DNA of 64,000 nucleotides. Origin: Volutella citrinella (Eukaryota; Ascomycota; Sordariomycetes; Hypocreales; Nectriaceae). The stretch lies in the NCBI GenBank assembly GCA_034401135.1, contig JAWZSP010000006.1, forward strand, positions 3,906,001 through 3,970,000, in the 5' to 3' direction. Every line of letters starts with the position of its first letter. The first letter of the stretch is position 1. The notes under the pieces were generated by a model. It made no database searches. It saw only the letters and a program-made list of their open reading frames with translations, and was not told the DNA's origin. The position numbers and the translations under genes were made by a program. This document shows positions 44,478 through 55,398 of this stretch, in pieces.

Positions 44478-45443
44478 TTAGACAACACTCTTCTTCTCCT
44501 TTTCTCCTTCGTCCTCTGTCTTTCCTCCCTCCTCCTCCTTCTCCTTCTCCTTCTTCTTCTTCTCCTCCCCCATTTCTGTCACTGCTGGGAGCTCGGTCTC
44601 GGCTTGGGTGCATCTTTCTGGGTAATATCTCCGGTTGAATCGCTCCAAAGTCTCGGCCAAGGGTTCTATCTCCTCATCTTGGGGCTCGTACTTGCCATAG
44701 ACAAAGACGGCTGCCAATCCTTTCCTGGTTCCCGGGGCGTAGCCACCGATGTAGAGGTGGAACTTTCGATTGCGTCGTATCCAGTGTACGTCTGGCTCAT
44801 TATACATTTCCTCGCTCCTTGTTGCATCAAACACGAAGTTGGGCACCTCGCACTTGTCCGTGTCAAACTCGGCCTCGTCGATGGCTTCGGGCACCTCGTC
44901 TCCGACCAGGACTCGGATCTTGACGCCAGGATCGACAAAGATTGCGCCCAGCAGAATGTTGACGTTCACATTCATCTCCGACACCTTGACAAGCTTGCCC
45001 TCGACGGCTTCTTCCGAATAGGGCACCGGCAGAACCTCATAATTCCACATGTCAAGCTCTCCCGTGTTGTCGTTTACCTCGGTGAGAAACCGCGAAACAT
45101 CCCAGAAGATATGATTCCAGACACGGTAGCCCTTGTTCCGCAGGGGAGTATGCACTGTGTCCTTGTCCGGGTTCGTCTCATTCTTGACTTGCTCCTCTGA
45201 TGCGTCGTCGATGGCTTTCTGCAATTTATACCAGCCCACGTCTGATTCTTCGCCAAACTCCAAGTCGGCACCCCCAAAGTCCGGGCGAATTAGCCAGCCC
45301 CTGCGAGTCCAGTTCATTACCGTGAACTGTTGTGTATCCTTGCCGACGGAGATTGGCCTATGAGGAGGGTCAAACATCTCGTCCAGCGTGTTGCCGTAGG
45401 ATTTGCGTGTGGAAAACATTCCGGAGTTGCGTGTGGAAAACAT
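44478..45443 (-). CDS. hypothetical protein with a Lys/Glu-rich tail
   Basis: Single-exon frame of 321 aa. It begins with a tandem MFSTRNSG/MFSTRKSY duplication, visible in the DNA as a repeated GCGTGTGGAAAACATT on the plus strand. The middle is an ordered, aromatic-rich domain (FTVMNWTRRGWLIRPDFG, VWNHIFWDVSRFL, NVNVNILLGAIFVDPG, FHLYIGGYAPGTRKG). The last 40 residues are a Lys/Glu/Gly run encoded by a purine microsatellite. No signal peptide is seen. I do not recognise the family. The second Met of the duplication could be the true start. Confidence 0.65.
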   Translation of the reverse strand: MFSTRNSGMFSTRKSYGNTLDEMFDPPHRPISVGKDTQQFTVMNWTRRGWLIRPDFGGADLEFGEESDVGWYKLQKAIDDASEEQVKNETNPDKDTVHTPLRNKGYRVWNHIFWDVSRFLTEVNDNTGELDMWNYEVLPVPYSEEAVEGKLVKVSEMNVNVNILLGAIFVDPGVKIRVLVGDEVPEAIDEAEFDTDKCEVPNFVFDATRSEEMYNEPDVHWIRRNRKFHLYIGGYAPGTRKGLAAVFVYGKYEPQDEEIEPLAETLERFNRRYYPERCTQAETELPAVTEMGEEKKKKEKEKEEEGGKTEDEGEKEKKSVV

Positions 45444-46383
45444 TTCGAAGTCGGGTGCGAGTGCAGTGGCAGTGAGAGGCGATGCGGCACGAAAGTGATA
45501 CGAGTCATAGGATCATAGGGGACGGTAGGCCGGCACTAGGTTGGCTTTTATGGCACAAAAAATAGCAGGCAGGGATGCGCCAGGTGGCCACGTTGGAGCA
45601 CTAATACAAAAGTCCCAAGCCGAGGGCTCGACAATGCACAGCCTGACAGGGGCCTGATAATGAGGCGCAGCCTTCGAGTACCCATGACGACTTAACCGTA
45701 GCTTCTCGTTATTTCTAGAACTATTTTTCTTCTTGGAAGTCTCAAGACCTCCGCTGTCCGGGGCCAAGACGGCTGCTTGGATGGCGCAAAACATAGACTG
45801 ACGGAGAAACGACCGAAGTCTTGACCCTCCAACTACTACACAGTGACAAGAAGGAAGAATAATGGATATATAAATCATAGTTCAGTCACGCCAGACTAGC
45901 GCATTAGCCATAAAGATGCAAACAAAGCAAGTCGGCTAGAGACACAGGAAAGGCCCATCCGATCGGTCGTGTGCTTTGGCCGGATGAAAATGGCTAGCGT
46001 AGAACTTGCAGCATTCAATGTCCTGTTCAATTGCTTTGGCGAGCATGCGTGACAGAAACGAGTTCACCAGGCTCTCAGAACGGCGCAAGCTCCCTAGCCC
46101 TTTCATGTATCAGCAGCAAACACCCAATTGTTCTCCGTTTCCCAACTACTTAAAGCCAGCATTTCCATCTTGTCAAAGCAATTTCGTCTGCCCATCGCTA
46201 ACGAATGCAACAAGAAGCACACTGGAACACTTTTGAAGCTCGCCTACAACCTCCAGCAACTCGAGAACTGGACAGCTGAAAAGCAGAACAACAAAAGCCC
46301 CTTGCAGCCAGCGTCACTGTGTGGGCGACTAGAAAACTCCGTGCCATCACGACCAAAGAACAGACTCTCGTACGCCAGCCCCG
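45444..46383. other. divergent intergenic region
   Basis: The region holds the promoters of two small unknown genes. No further gene is supported by the sequence. Confidence 0.5.
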
Positions 46384-46902
46384 ATGCCACTCCCAGATTT
46401 CAAGGCAGACTTGGGAGGTCTACTCTCAGACACCCTGGCCCTGACCAAGGACCTTATTCTTCTTGTTCGCGGCAACACGCCCCCGAGCCATGCGGAGGAC
46501 ACGGCGAAGGAACTCGATCGGCTCGTGAAAGTTCGCTATGGTCTCACGACGACCTTCCACGGACTGGAGGACGTGACTCAACGCAATAAGCGCAACAAGT
46601 CATTCCAGCTGTACAAGTTGACCGGGATGCTGGAAAAGGTCGACTACCACATCGAGCTCGTCGGCGAAACCCGCCAGATCTTGCAGTGGTTTCAGAGGAT
46701 TCACGGCATCCCCCTAGACCGCCAGCCCGAGCCGCCAGCCCGGGATAACAAGCCTGAGAACAATAATGCACCCGAGACTGTCGAAGGGAAAACCGACAAG
46801 GTTATCTGTGCGCTGGCCAAGGTCGAATCGGGAGTGGCAGAGCTCCGAAAGGAAGTCGCCGCGAGGCTGGCGGGTCTCGAAGCGAAGGACAAGAGAACCT
46901 AG
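46384..46902 (+). CDS. small helical hypothetical protein
   Basis: Frame of 172 aa, largely alpha-helical by pattern. The N-terminal 115 residues show regular hydrophobic spacing (LSDTLALTKDLILLV, LTGMLEKVDYHIELV, ILQWFQRIHGI). A short Pro/Asn linker and a C-terminal coiled-coil-like helix (VICALAKVESGVAELRKEVA) follow. No signal peptide or membrane segment is seen. The family is not recognised. Even composition and helical periodicity favour a real gene, though a longer multi-exon model starting upstream is possible. Confidence 0.5.
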   Translation: MPLPDFKADLGGLLSDTLALTKDLILLVRGNTPPSHAEDTAKELDRLVKVRYGLTTTFHGLEDVTQRNKRNKSFQLYKLTGMLEKVDYHIELVGETRQILQWFQRIHGIPLDRQPEPPARDNKPENNNAPETVEGKTDKVICALAKVESGVAELRKEVAARLAGLEAKDKRT

Positions 46903-47622
46903 ATGGATTACTCTAGGCGAGAGGAACTTTGGAAGGGAGGAGCAGGTTGGAGAAGGATGCATTTCTACAAGAGTTGTGATCCTAGAAGGGTCTAGTTTCG
47001 TTGGGCGTTTTGATAAAAATCATTTCAGTTGATCCTCGACACACGAGGAAGGGTACTTACTTGACGCTGTGGAAAATATTTAGGCTCCAGAGTGAACCGC
47101 TGAATCCCACCATCTCACCTTCTTCTCCTTCTCCATTTGATTGTGCTCTTTATTTTCCCTGTTCCCTTCTTCGTAGCAAAATGCATGGCAAAGGAGTGTC
47201 CGCAAAATTTTCTTGATTCGCACCTCCCTCTACTGTTCTTTCTTGCCATGTAGTGCGTCGTACCTGCCCATTGCGTCTCAGGGATATCACGTGAGGGCCC
47301 TGACTTGCTCTTGAAATCCCACCCCACGCATTCTTCCCATTCTTCCCTTTTCGACGGCCATCCGAACATCAACACCAGCACCATGAGATTCATCAGATCT
47401 GCAATTCTGACACAGTGCTCGTCCTGGAGCCGTCAGAAGAGAAGAGGACTGAACTGGCGAAAGCCTGCTTTGAAAGGCAAGTCTTGATCCTGCATGAATC
47501 TGGAAAACACCCGCCTCATTACTTGATTTTCTTCTTTGTTTGGTTCTGACCTTCGTGTTCCTCTCTAGGCTATTCGCATTCCTCTCCCTCTGAAATGCCC
47601 AGCCAGCAAGGGCATTCGGGGA
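46903..47622. other. intergenic region with a possible short exon
   Basis: An ATG at 47382 opens a 31-codon basic frame (MRFIRSAILTQCSSW) that could splice through a GC donor (AAAG|GCAAGT at about 47476) to an acceptor near 47569. The joined frame does not match the one conserved between the two repeat-family copies, so I do not call it a gene. Confidence 0.35.
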
Positions 47623-48790
47623 GTGACCCTCCCCAGCAATTTGGCCGACATCATTACCGGGGGGGCCGGGGGGGGCCTTGTCCCAGCAGCCAAGACACTA
47701 TGTCCACCCGAGCGGAAGCTCAAACCTATCCCTGCGCACATGAAATGGAAGCGCAATCCTCGGCCGCTTCCAAAACTGCCAAACATGTACGACCTCCCAG
47801 TCCCCGACGGTGAGGAGCACCGCCCAGCATCCCACCCGGCAGCAGAATAATGGAAGCCGAATCCTCGGTCGCTTCCAAACCTGCCAAACATGTACGACCT
47901 CCCAGTCCCCGACGGTGAGGGGGACTGCACAGAATCTCAAGCCAATCCCTGAGCACATGAAATGGAAGCCCAATCCTCCAGAAACCCAAGTCTATCCTTG
48001 AATCGCTTAGAACACAGAGGTTTTCGGCTGGATGATGATGTCTTGTGGCCAATTAAGTCGGTCTCACCGGCCGTTTGGCCGACATCGCCCTTGGCATCCG
48101 AGCGCGCCACAACGCACACTGCGCGCCCGCGCCCGCGCCCTTGGCCGGGCAGTCCTCTCCAGTACTTGACACCCCTTCACCACTACCCTGTTGGCCGACC
48201 TTCAGTATGGATGTTGCAGATGCCGCTCGGTCCACACCGGCCGTTTGGCCGTCATCGCCCTCAGTGCTGGGGAGTGACGACGATATGCATCACTTTCGGC
48301 CATCCCCAGTACTTGACACCCCAGCATTGGAGAGCATCGAGGATTCAGATGCTTCTCTATCTTGGCCCGAGAGCACAATCAAACGGAGAAGGAGAAGAAA
48401 GTGAGATGGTGGAATTCAGCGGTTGCAGATTCCTTTAGTCCTCGCCAGTACTTGGAGCAGCCTCGCCCTCGGTATGTCCCCAGCGGTCGACCCTGAAAAT
48501 GGAAATGGCCTTGATGAAGGGCCATTCAGCTATCACATAGCTGACAAAATTCTTAGATGATTTCCAACGAGCGCTGCCGACACTCTTACAAGTCTGCCGC
48601 ACCATAATCCCACCTGGCTACTTCCCAGAATTGGAAATGCCCTTGATGAGAGCCTATTCGACTATCACACCGCTAACAAAATCCCTGAAAGAATTCTAGG
48701 GAGCGCTGCCAGAACTCAAAGAGCCTTGAGGACTTCAGGCGAGCACTCCCAGAAATCAAAAAAGTCTTGTTCTATTCGCTCTCCTTTGAT
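47623..48790 (+). pseudogene. degraded relative of the tandem-repeat gene at 51181
   Basis: Three blocks match the intact gene in order. At 47701 the frame reads PPERKLKPIPAHMKWK and YDLPVPDGEEH, against PPERKLKPIPAQMKWK and YDLPVPNGEEH, then stops. Partial copies of this block recur at about 47850 and 47935. At 48220-48275 a stretch of about 47 bases (DAARSTPAVWPSS) is identical to 51850-51896 apart from one base. At 48541 the frame reads FLDDFQRALPTLLQVCR, against FLENFQQALPNILQLCR, with a stop just ahead and another at 48697. The blocks are in different frames with stops between, so this copy is broken. It could instead be a set of exons of an unrecognised gene. Confidence 0.6.
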
Positions 48791-51180
48791 TCAACGCCCG
48801 CTTCCCTTTCCGCGCTATTCATCCGTGAGCAGTCAACCCACAGTCGCACAAATCCAAAGGCTAACACTGAAAATCATGCTAGCATAGGGACCACAAAACG
48901 ATGGACAACCTTTGGCTGCTCGTAAGCATCAATTTAGGTCGTATGCTACTGAGACATGTAGTATTGGCCAGTGGAGACAGAGCTAGCTGCATCCAAGCGT
49001 ACGGCAAAGTTGGTGATGAACGACGGGCAATGTCGGACCATTGTCTCATAATCCTTCTCATCTTGGTGTTGACCAGTTTCAACACGCTGAAACCAGGCAG
49101 CTACAGCGATACACCCCTGAGTATTTTATCTTCAACTCCCCCCCCCCCCAGGTAATGAGTGAAACTAATGGAGCCAGCAGCGGGCCTGTTCAACGCGTTA
49201 CTGACTGGTTTGTCCGCTTGCATCAGTTGGTATCTCCAAAAGCATGTCCGGAAGAAACGACACCCAAAAAATTACCAGCAACCTTTCAATCCTCCAGAAT
49301 ACGTCAATACGGATCAACTGAGAAGCTTCCTCGACGCTCCAGCGTTCTGGAAACATTAATTTCGCACCATCAGCTGAGTTGTCTAGCATAGACAGGAAGT
49401 TGTGGGTTTCAAGAGCGCTCTTTGTTCAATGGAAGCACGTCCGGTTCAACTCGAACCACAATACAGGTCTCAACTAACTCCATTACAGGCTGTAGGACAA
49501 GTATCACAGGCCATCCACTGAAAACCCAACTCCGACATGGTCACATTCTGTTCGACCGATTCGGGAAACATCGCAATTTCTTCCTAGGAACCGTCCTTTT
49601 GTCTATTCGGCGACGGCTTTTGGGCACATCTTCGGAGTATCCGAAATCCTATATCTTCTAGCACCAATGGCGATCGGGCGCCGGCGTCGTTTTGCATGTC
49701 GAAATAGCCGTGGTGATCGAGTAGGTCTCGGCACTCTACATTATTCTCGATGCGCTTGCTGAAATCAAGACCAAAAAAGGCACATGGATTTTATGACCAT
49801 CCAACAGATTGGATACTCGATTATTCAACGTCACAGAGTCCAATGATTCTCTCAAAAGCCTCCGAGTTACAGTAACAAGCAAGGGTTAACACTGACAAGT
49901 GTGTTTGGTGTTCAGTCTCAGAGCTCAGAAGTAACCCTGGATCCAGATTCCCCTCAGTGGCCTGGTTGACTTATCACCGAGACCGGAGGAAATTATTGAC
50001 CTCAAATCATTTGACGCCATTCAGGAAGCACTCTTCTAGGCACTAGCAGAATGTAAGTTTCTCTCCTCGGCAAGGCGTTGGCGTGAAGGCCACTTTCTTT
50101 GATCGACGACATTTCAACTGTGCTTACGAAATGTCGAATATTAGATGCAAGTGCCGCCAAGCCTCTCTCGAAATGTCCCGTGGAAACATTCCGTCTGCAT
50201 CGAATCTTGCCTCATCATCTCCCTACGCGGCGCCAACGTTCCAGACAAAACCATTGCCTGAGAGGATGCAAGACACGGCTTTAAGCATGGTACTTTTCAC
50301 ATTATTACTCTGCTTATTGTTGGTCAGGAATACCGCAGACCCCAGAGATGCGTGATTCACGTCAACAACTCCAGAGTGCTCTTGGTGTGAGAAGTTGATC
50401 GTGGTCGACGACGAACACAAGACGACGCACTTCAGGCATCATCCAAGCCGCGGATTCTTTTTCCTTGAAACGTTACCCGAGGCCAATTTCAAGGGAGCTC
50501 GGATCGACATCAGTAGTAGCGACCATCGCCGGGGGGTAGGAGAGTTGGGTGACCTGTCTCCGTGTCAACAACTTCAAGATGACGAATTGACGATACGTTC
50601 GGCCGGTACGGGACAGCGGGGACGTTGCACCCAAAGAAGAAAGATCATCCAACAGCGACGACTCATAGTCCTCCTAGCGCTCTCGATTCTCGATACCGAT
50701 CTCGCGACTCCCATAAATCGGGCGAAACCGACCGATCCACATCCGAGACCCTCGGCACCTTCTTCGCTCAAGACGGATCGAAGCCAAGAAAGCACAACAG
50801 GGACTATGAGAAAACAGGCCTTAAATTTTGTGTCGGTACTACAGCAGTGTTTCTCTCTGCATACCACGCATCGCCCTGAGAAAGTACGTACTACTGCTAG
50901 CCTCGTTGACTGATGGCAGTCCTCACAGCTGGCGCGGCCGGTCAGGCCTGGCAAGGCACCGAGGCCGCCCAGCGCCGAGCGCGCCTTCCTCAGCTGCAGC
51001 AGCAACCACCCGCAGCACACGATTGTCTACCTCAGGTACCCATACGGAAGGATGTCCAGCTCACAATCTCCTTCGCACATCCTTCCCACCGATTGCGTTC
51101 TTTTCCATCTCCAACCAAGCCAGACCCTGCCAAGTCAAATCAACTCCAACCAAGCTAGATCCTGCCAAAGTCAAATCAAC
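48791..51180. other. accessory region with possible gene remnants
   Basis: No intact gene is seen in 2.4 kb. Several protein-like stretches occur in different frames and are cut by stops: a frame from 48901 (MDNLWLLVSINLGRMLLRHV), one at about 49159-49359, one following 49391 (DRKLWVSRALFVQWKHVRF) and one at 50400 (VVDDEHKTTHFRHHPSRGFF). Their order on one strand suggests one or two decayed multi-exon genes. A C-run lies at 49138-49149. I cannot assign a family. Confidence 0.4.
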
Positions 51181-52158
51181 ATGGGGAAACTATGTCCACC
51201 CGAGCGAAAGCTCAAACCTATTCCTGCACAAATGAAATGGAAGCCGAATCCTCGGCCTCTTCCAAGCCTCGACAAAATTTACGACCTCCCAGTCCCCAAC
51301 GGTGAGGAGCACGTGCCGAAGTCCCGCGAGGTTTTGGATGACGAATGGCTAGAAAGCATGAGCACGGATTCTAGTCTGTCTTCTCTAGCACTTCACACCC
51401 CTTCGCCTCCAGTATTGGATGACGAATTGCTAGAGAGCATGAGCACGGATTCTAGTCTGTCTTCTCTAGCACTTGACACCCCTTCGCCCCCAGTATTGGA
51501 TGACGAATTGCTAGAGAGCATGAGCACGGATTCTAGTCTGTCTTCTCTAGCACTTGACACCCCTTCGCCCCCAGTATTGGATGACGAATTGCTAGAGAGC
51601 ATGAGCACGGATTCTAGTCTGTCTTCTCCAGTACTTGACACCTCTTCACCTCGAGTATTGGATGACGAATGGCTAGAGAGCATGAGCACGAGCATGGATT
51701 GGCGTCGGTCCTCTCCACTACTTGACACCTCTTCACCTCGAGTATTGGATGACGAATGGCTAGAGAGCATGAGCATGAGCATGGATTGGCGTCGGTCCTC
51801 TCCACTACTTGACACCCCTTCACCTCCAGTATTGGCCAGCATAGATGGTGCAGATGCCGCTCGGTCCACACCGGCCGTTTGGCCGTCATCGCCCTCCCCA
51901 GTGTCCCCAGTGGTTCTTCGATCATCCCCCCCGGAGGTGGTCTTTGGCGCAGGCCCGACAACTCTCCCCGAGCTGGTCGGATTTCTGGAGAACTTCCAGC
52001 AGGCGCTACCCAACATCTTGCAACTCTGTCGGTCACTGATGCCACCTAACGCCTCCCCGGGCGTGGTCGATCCTCAAGCCCAGGACAGCCCGGAACCGAC
52101 GGAAACTGTAGAGGAGATTATCTTCCATCAGGTGAAACGCACGCTACGTCGAAACTAG
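51181..52158 (+). CDS. tandem-repeat protein, lineage-specific, function unknown
   Basis: Frame of 325 aa in four parts. The basic, Pro-rich N-terminus (CPPERKLKPIPAQMKWKPNP) ends YDLPVPNGEEH. Six acidic units (residues 51-216) have the core VLDDE(W/L)LESMS and end DTPSPP or DTSSPR. A DAARSTPAVWPSSPS linker follows. The C-terminal helix (LPELVGFLENFQQALPNIL) is followed by Pro-rich sequence. No signal peptide, membrane segment or known domain is seen. The Ser-Pro and Thr-Pro steps are possible proline-directed phosphosites. The start was chosen because the degraded relative shares sequence from just after it. The coding frame may continue by splicing or frameshift into 52197-52372. Confidence 0.65.
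   Translation: MGKLCPPERKLKPIPAQMKWKPNPRPLPSLDKIYDLPVPNGEEHVPKSREVLDDEWLESMSTDSSLSSLALHTPSPPVLDDELLESMSTDSSLSSLALDTPSPPVLDDELLESMSTDSSLSSLALDTPSPPVLDDELLESMSTDSSLSSPVLDTSSPRVLDDEWLESMSTSMDWRRSSPLLDTSSPRVLDDEWLESMSMSMDWRRSSPLLDTPSPPVLASIDGADAARSTPAVWPSSPSPVSPVVLRSSPPEVVFGAGPTTLPELVGFLENFQQALPNILQLCRSLMPPNASPGVVDPQAQDSPEPTETVEEIIFHQVKRTLRRN
51331..51828 (+). repeat. six in-frame tandem units (4 x 81 bp, 2 x 87 bp)
   Basis: Units start at 51331, 51412, 51493, 51574, 51655 and 51742. Units 2 and 3 are identical over 81 bases. The last two are 87 bases and replace TDSSLSSLAL with (S/M)SMDWRRSSPLL. Identity between neighbours shows recent expansion by slippage or unequal exchange. Confidence 0.9.
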
Positions 52159-52196
52159 CAACAGCCGCGCCCGCGCATCGACGAGCTCCCGCAGGC

Positions 52197-52372
52197 GTCA
52201 GGGTTGTGTGGCGGGAAAACTTTGAGAAACGGTTCATGGATCATGCCAGGGCTGAGTGGCAGGAACGCTCAGAGGAACTCTTTCAGCAGTACATGGACGA
52301 AGTCAAGGCTCAGTGGCGGGAAGACTCTGAGAGACACTTCCGGCGGTTCCTGGAGAGGATCATGAAAAAATA
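52197..52372 (+). other. open coiled-coil-like segment, possible last exon or frameshifted tail of the repeat gene
   Basis: The frame reads VRVVWRENFEKRFMDHARAE onward for 58 codons to TAG. It repeats a W-(R/Q)E-(N/R/D)-xE-xxF pattern three times (WRENFEKRF, WQERSEELF, WREDSERHF). This charged amphipathic pattern is unlikely by chance. It lies 38 bases after the stop of the repeat gene in another frame. A 47-bp intron with a poor donor (GTCGAA) and a good acceptor (CCGCAG) would join them. Confidence 0.45.
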
Positions 52373-52648
52373 GAAAAGAAGGGACGAACTTGATCATTTG
52401 CTTACTTATATGCCCTCAAGGGCGCAGACACATTTGCTGCTAGGTGGAAAGAGGCATGGCCGCATTAAGTCTTCGATTGTATCTACATCTACAGTTCACA
52501 GTTCTGCCTCAGCTCCGCCCTCGCAGGGCCTTTTTATTACTCAAATCACAAAGGTATCCGCTCAACGCCGTTTTGACCAGTCGGTGTTTTTTTCCGGCAG
52601 CTCTCTCTCCGCTCGGTCTCTCCCAAATCATGTCTTTGAAGTGACGTT
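52373..52648. other. short convergent intergenic region
   Basis: Nothing further is seen here; it separates the repeat-gene tail from the 3' end of the aminotransferase gene. Confidence 0.5.
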
Positions 52649-53932
52649 TTACTGCTTCTCGGGGACAACGACTCCCCAGGGGTGTTGAGTTCGGCCATAC
52701 ATGATGTCCCCGAGCCAACCCTTGACCTTGCTGGTGACCTCGCCAGGGGCGCCCTCGGGGCCCATGGGAATGTTGATATCGCGTCCTCGATGGTGGATCT
52801 GAGAGACGGGGCAAATGAAGTACTAGCGGGAACATCAGGTCAGTCTCGATGGCGAATGTCAGTTGGGCTCAAGAATTGTACTCACTGCAGTGCCGGCGGC
52901 AAACGACTCGATGATGCGGCCCTCAGCATCGGCCTCGGCGACCTCATCGATGGTGTACTTGCGCTCGGTGACTTCAAGATGGTCGCTCAGTCGCTCACGG
53001 ACCAGCTCGAGGCAGCTTCGTCGGGTGACGCCGTCGAGGATCAGCTTGTCGTCGAGAGGGGCGGTGATTAGCTCCTTTTTGCCATCCTTGCGCTTCCAGA
53101 CGAGGAAGAAATTGCTGGCGCCAGCCTCGGTGCACTCGGCCTGGGGGCCATAAAGCCAGAGGATCTGGTGAAAGCCATGGGTTCGGGCTTCAGCGGTAGC
53201 CAGGAGTGAAGGGCCGTAGTTGGCGCCGACCTTGGCATAGCCGAAACCGCCGACCCAGGCACGAACCATGTCCTCTGGCGACGTGAGGAGGCGCATTCCA
53301 CCAGTGGGGGCGTCCAATCGGGGCATGAAGGTGACGATGATGTAGAGCATTGCGGCCCTGGGGGCAGCGACACCCAGCTGGGGGGCGGTTCCGATGATGG
53401 TGGGTCGAATGTAGAGGAAGTCGCCGGGCCTGTCCTTGGGAAGCCACTTGTTGCCGTCGACAGACAAGAGGGCGACCATGAGCTTCTCAGCTTCGGCGGG
53501 GTCGAAGGTGGGCAGGGAGATGCGCTCGGCGGACATGCGGAGACGGGCGGCGTTGCGGTCAGGGCGGAAGATGCGCAGCTTTCCATCGTAGCCGCGGAAG
53601 GCCTTGAGGCCCTCGAAGCACTCGGTGGCGTAGTGCAAGCAGGATGCGGTGGGCATGAGGGTCAAAGGGCCGTAGGGCTTCAGCTCTGGGGCGGCCCAGC
53701 CGGCGGACTGGGTCCAGTTGGCGAGAACCATGTGGTCGGTGGCGACGCTCTCCTCACCCGAGTTGGCGACGCTCTGGTCGGGGACGGCACGGGGGCTGGT
53801 GGCGTAGGTGTAGGTGAGAAGAGAGGCATCGAGAGGGGCCTGGCCGACCTTGCCATTGGAAACGGGCGCCTTCTTGGCGAGGGCGGCGGCCGTCAGGTCG
53901 GCAGCTGGGGTCTGAACAGCAGTTGGGGCCAT
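52649..53932 (-). CDS. branched-chain amino acid aminotransferase
   Basis: Two exons (intron 52885-52823, phase 0) give 406 aa. It transfers the amino group between leucine, isoleucine or valine and 2-oxoglutarate, using PLP. Family marks are clear: LHYATECFEGLKAFRG near residue 90, the PLP lysine in GYAKVGANYGPSLLA near 234, ECTEASNFF-like sequence (ECTEAGASNFF), LDGVTRRSCLEL and the C-terminal exon with FICPVSQIHHRG. Length is normal. The N-terminus is Ala/Pro-rich with few Arg, so a cytosolic location seems more likely than mitochondrial. The last exon was too short to stand out alone but completes the fold. Confidence 0.93.
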
Positions 53933-55398
53933 GATGAAGGTCTGAAGGAGTCGAGGGCGATCACGAGGTGAGGTGAGGTGTGAGGTGAGTCAAGGGGCTG
54001 CAAGATACATACAATCACGCTCGCAACACTGACGTAGAACACAGCAATACCGCGAAGGGAGAGGAGACCCTGTGACGAAACAATGGGAAACAGACAAACT
54101 TTATAGCGGTTGCGGCGCTCGGGGCCAAGGGGTGCAAGTGCAAGGGTCACACAGCACGAGCCGTGGCCGGCCGGGTAGCCGCGCTCGGAGCCGGCGTTGG
54201 CAGTGGGGTCACGGCAAGGGGAAAACAGGCCCCAAGTGACCCAGGGCCGCCACTCATAGCCAGCCAAGCTATCGCCGTACAGGCGCCTGCGTGCGGCAGT
54301 GCATGGATGGTGCATGGGGCCTCGAGTACGCGAACGGAGTGGATGGAGACGGTCCACAGGACGAAGCAAGATGCCCGCGCTTGCTGGAGAGGATATTAGG
54401 CCGTGTCGCCCGGGGAGGACCCCACGAGGTCTTCGCGGCGGGGTCGATGTTCTGGAAGGAAGAAGCGTCGAAATCCTTTCGTCGCCACACCCGGCATTGG
54501 CCCCCTCAAGGCTATGGCAGCTAAGCGGCGGCGACGGGCGGTCTCTGATGGCCATTGGCCGGTGTCGCCGAAGACGGTACATGACTCTCTCGGCACCCCG
54601 GGCGGGCGAGGGGTGTTTTTGTTCGGCTCATGACCAGGGACTCGGGGCGGAGAGGGGCAAAGGGCTCCACCCGCAGGGCGCGCCGTGGAAGATGTGACAT
54701 GTACTAAGAAGGGATGTGGGCAAGATCGGTGTGTTCGGCCAAATCGGAGTGTTGGAGCAAGGGATCAATTGCCATCCGTCATGATGCGATGGCCCGGACC
54801 AGGGGTGTCGCGCCCTACGCCCGTACAGTACGCCCAGACGCCTGGATGCCCCCATACGCCCTGTGTGTGACGCGGGGGCCACGGGGGAGGGGATCCCCAA
54901 ACCGCCATTGACCAACCATGACTTATTGCATCGAGGTGATGTAGATAGCAATCGATCGAGCCTTTGGCAAAGACGATAAGGTCAAGGGGCCAACCAACGA
55001 GACGGAACTGTGGCGCGGAATTAGGCGGCTAGAGTTCCCCGCGTCTAACCGTCTGTCTCTGGCGTCCCGAGCACATTTGAGGGCAAAAGGCCAAAACGGG
55101 CGGTCCCTCAGAGACGGAGAGGTCACATGATACTGACCAGCCTAAATAGGCATAGCGCTACAGGCCCACGTCGGCACTCGAGCTGATGCTTCAGACCAAT
55201 CAAAATGTCCATCTCGACTTGGCGGGCAACTGCCGAGCTTGCAGGGCGATTACTACTGACTTGGTGCATGCATCCTCGCCAAGTGCCCGTCACTTCAAGC
55301 CAGACGCCCGAACATGTCCACGGTGAACGAGGCTCAAAGGCGCCAATCGCACCGAGTCAGGTCGACCACGCGAGCAAGCCCCAGGCTACAGCATTACG
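53933..55398. other. divergent intergenic region
   Basis: About 1.5 kb of GC-rich sequence lies between the aminotransferase and regulator genes. Frames seen on both strands overlap and have no family features. It presumably carries both promoters. Confidence 0.6.

Noticed and set aside
47382..47813. Two-exon gene model with a GC donor joining 47382-47475 to 47569-47813
   Set aside because: The joined frame differs from the frame conserved between the two repeat-family copies, so it is probably not the coding one.
51331..51828. Regular repeats considered as a CRISPR array
   Set aside because: The units are contiguous and in frame with no unique spacers, in a eukaryotic gene.
53068..53586. 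Alternative minus-strand frames over the aminotransferase gene
   Set aside because: They are shadow frames; the frame with the PLP lysine motif is continuous through the region.
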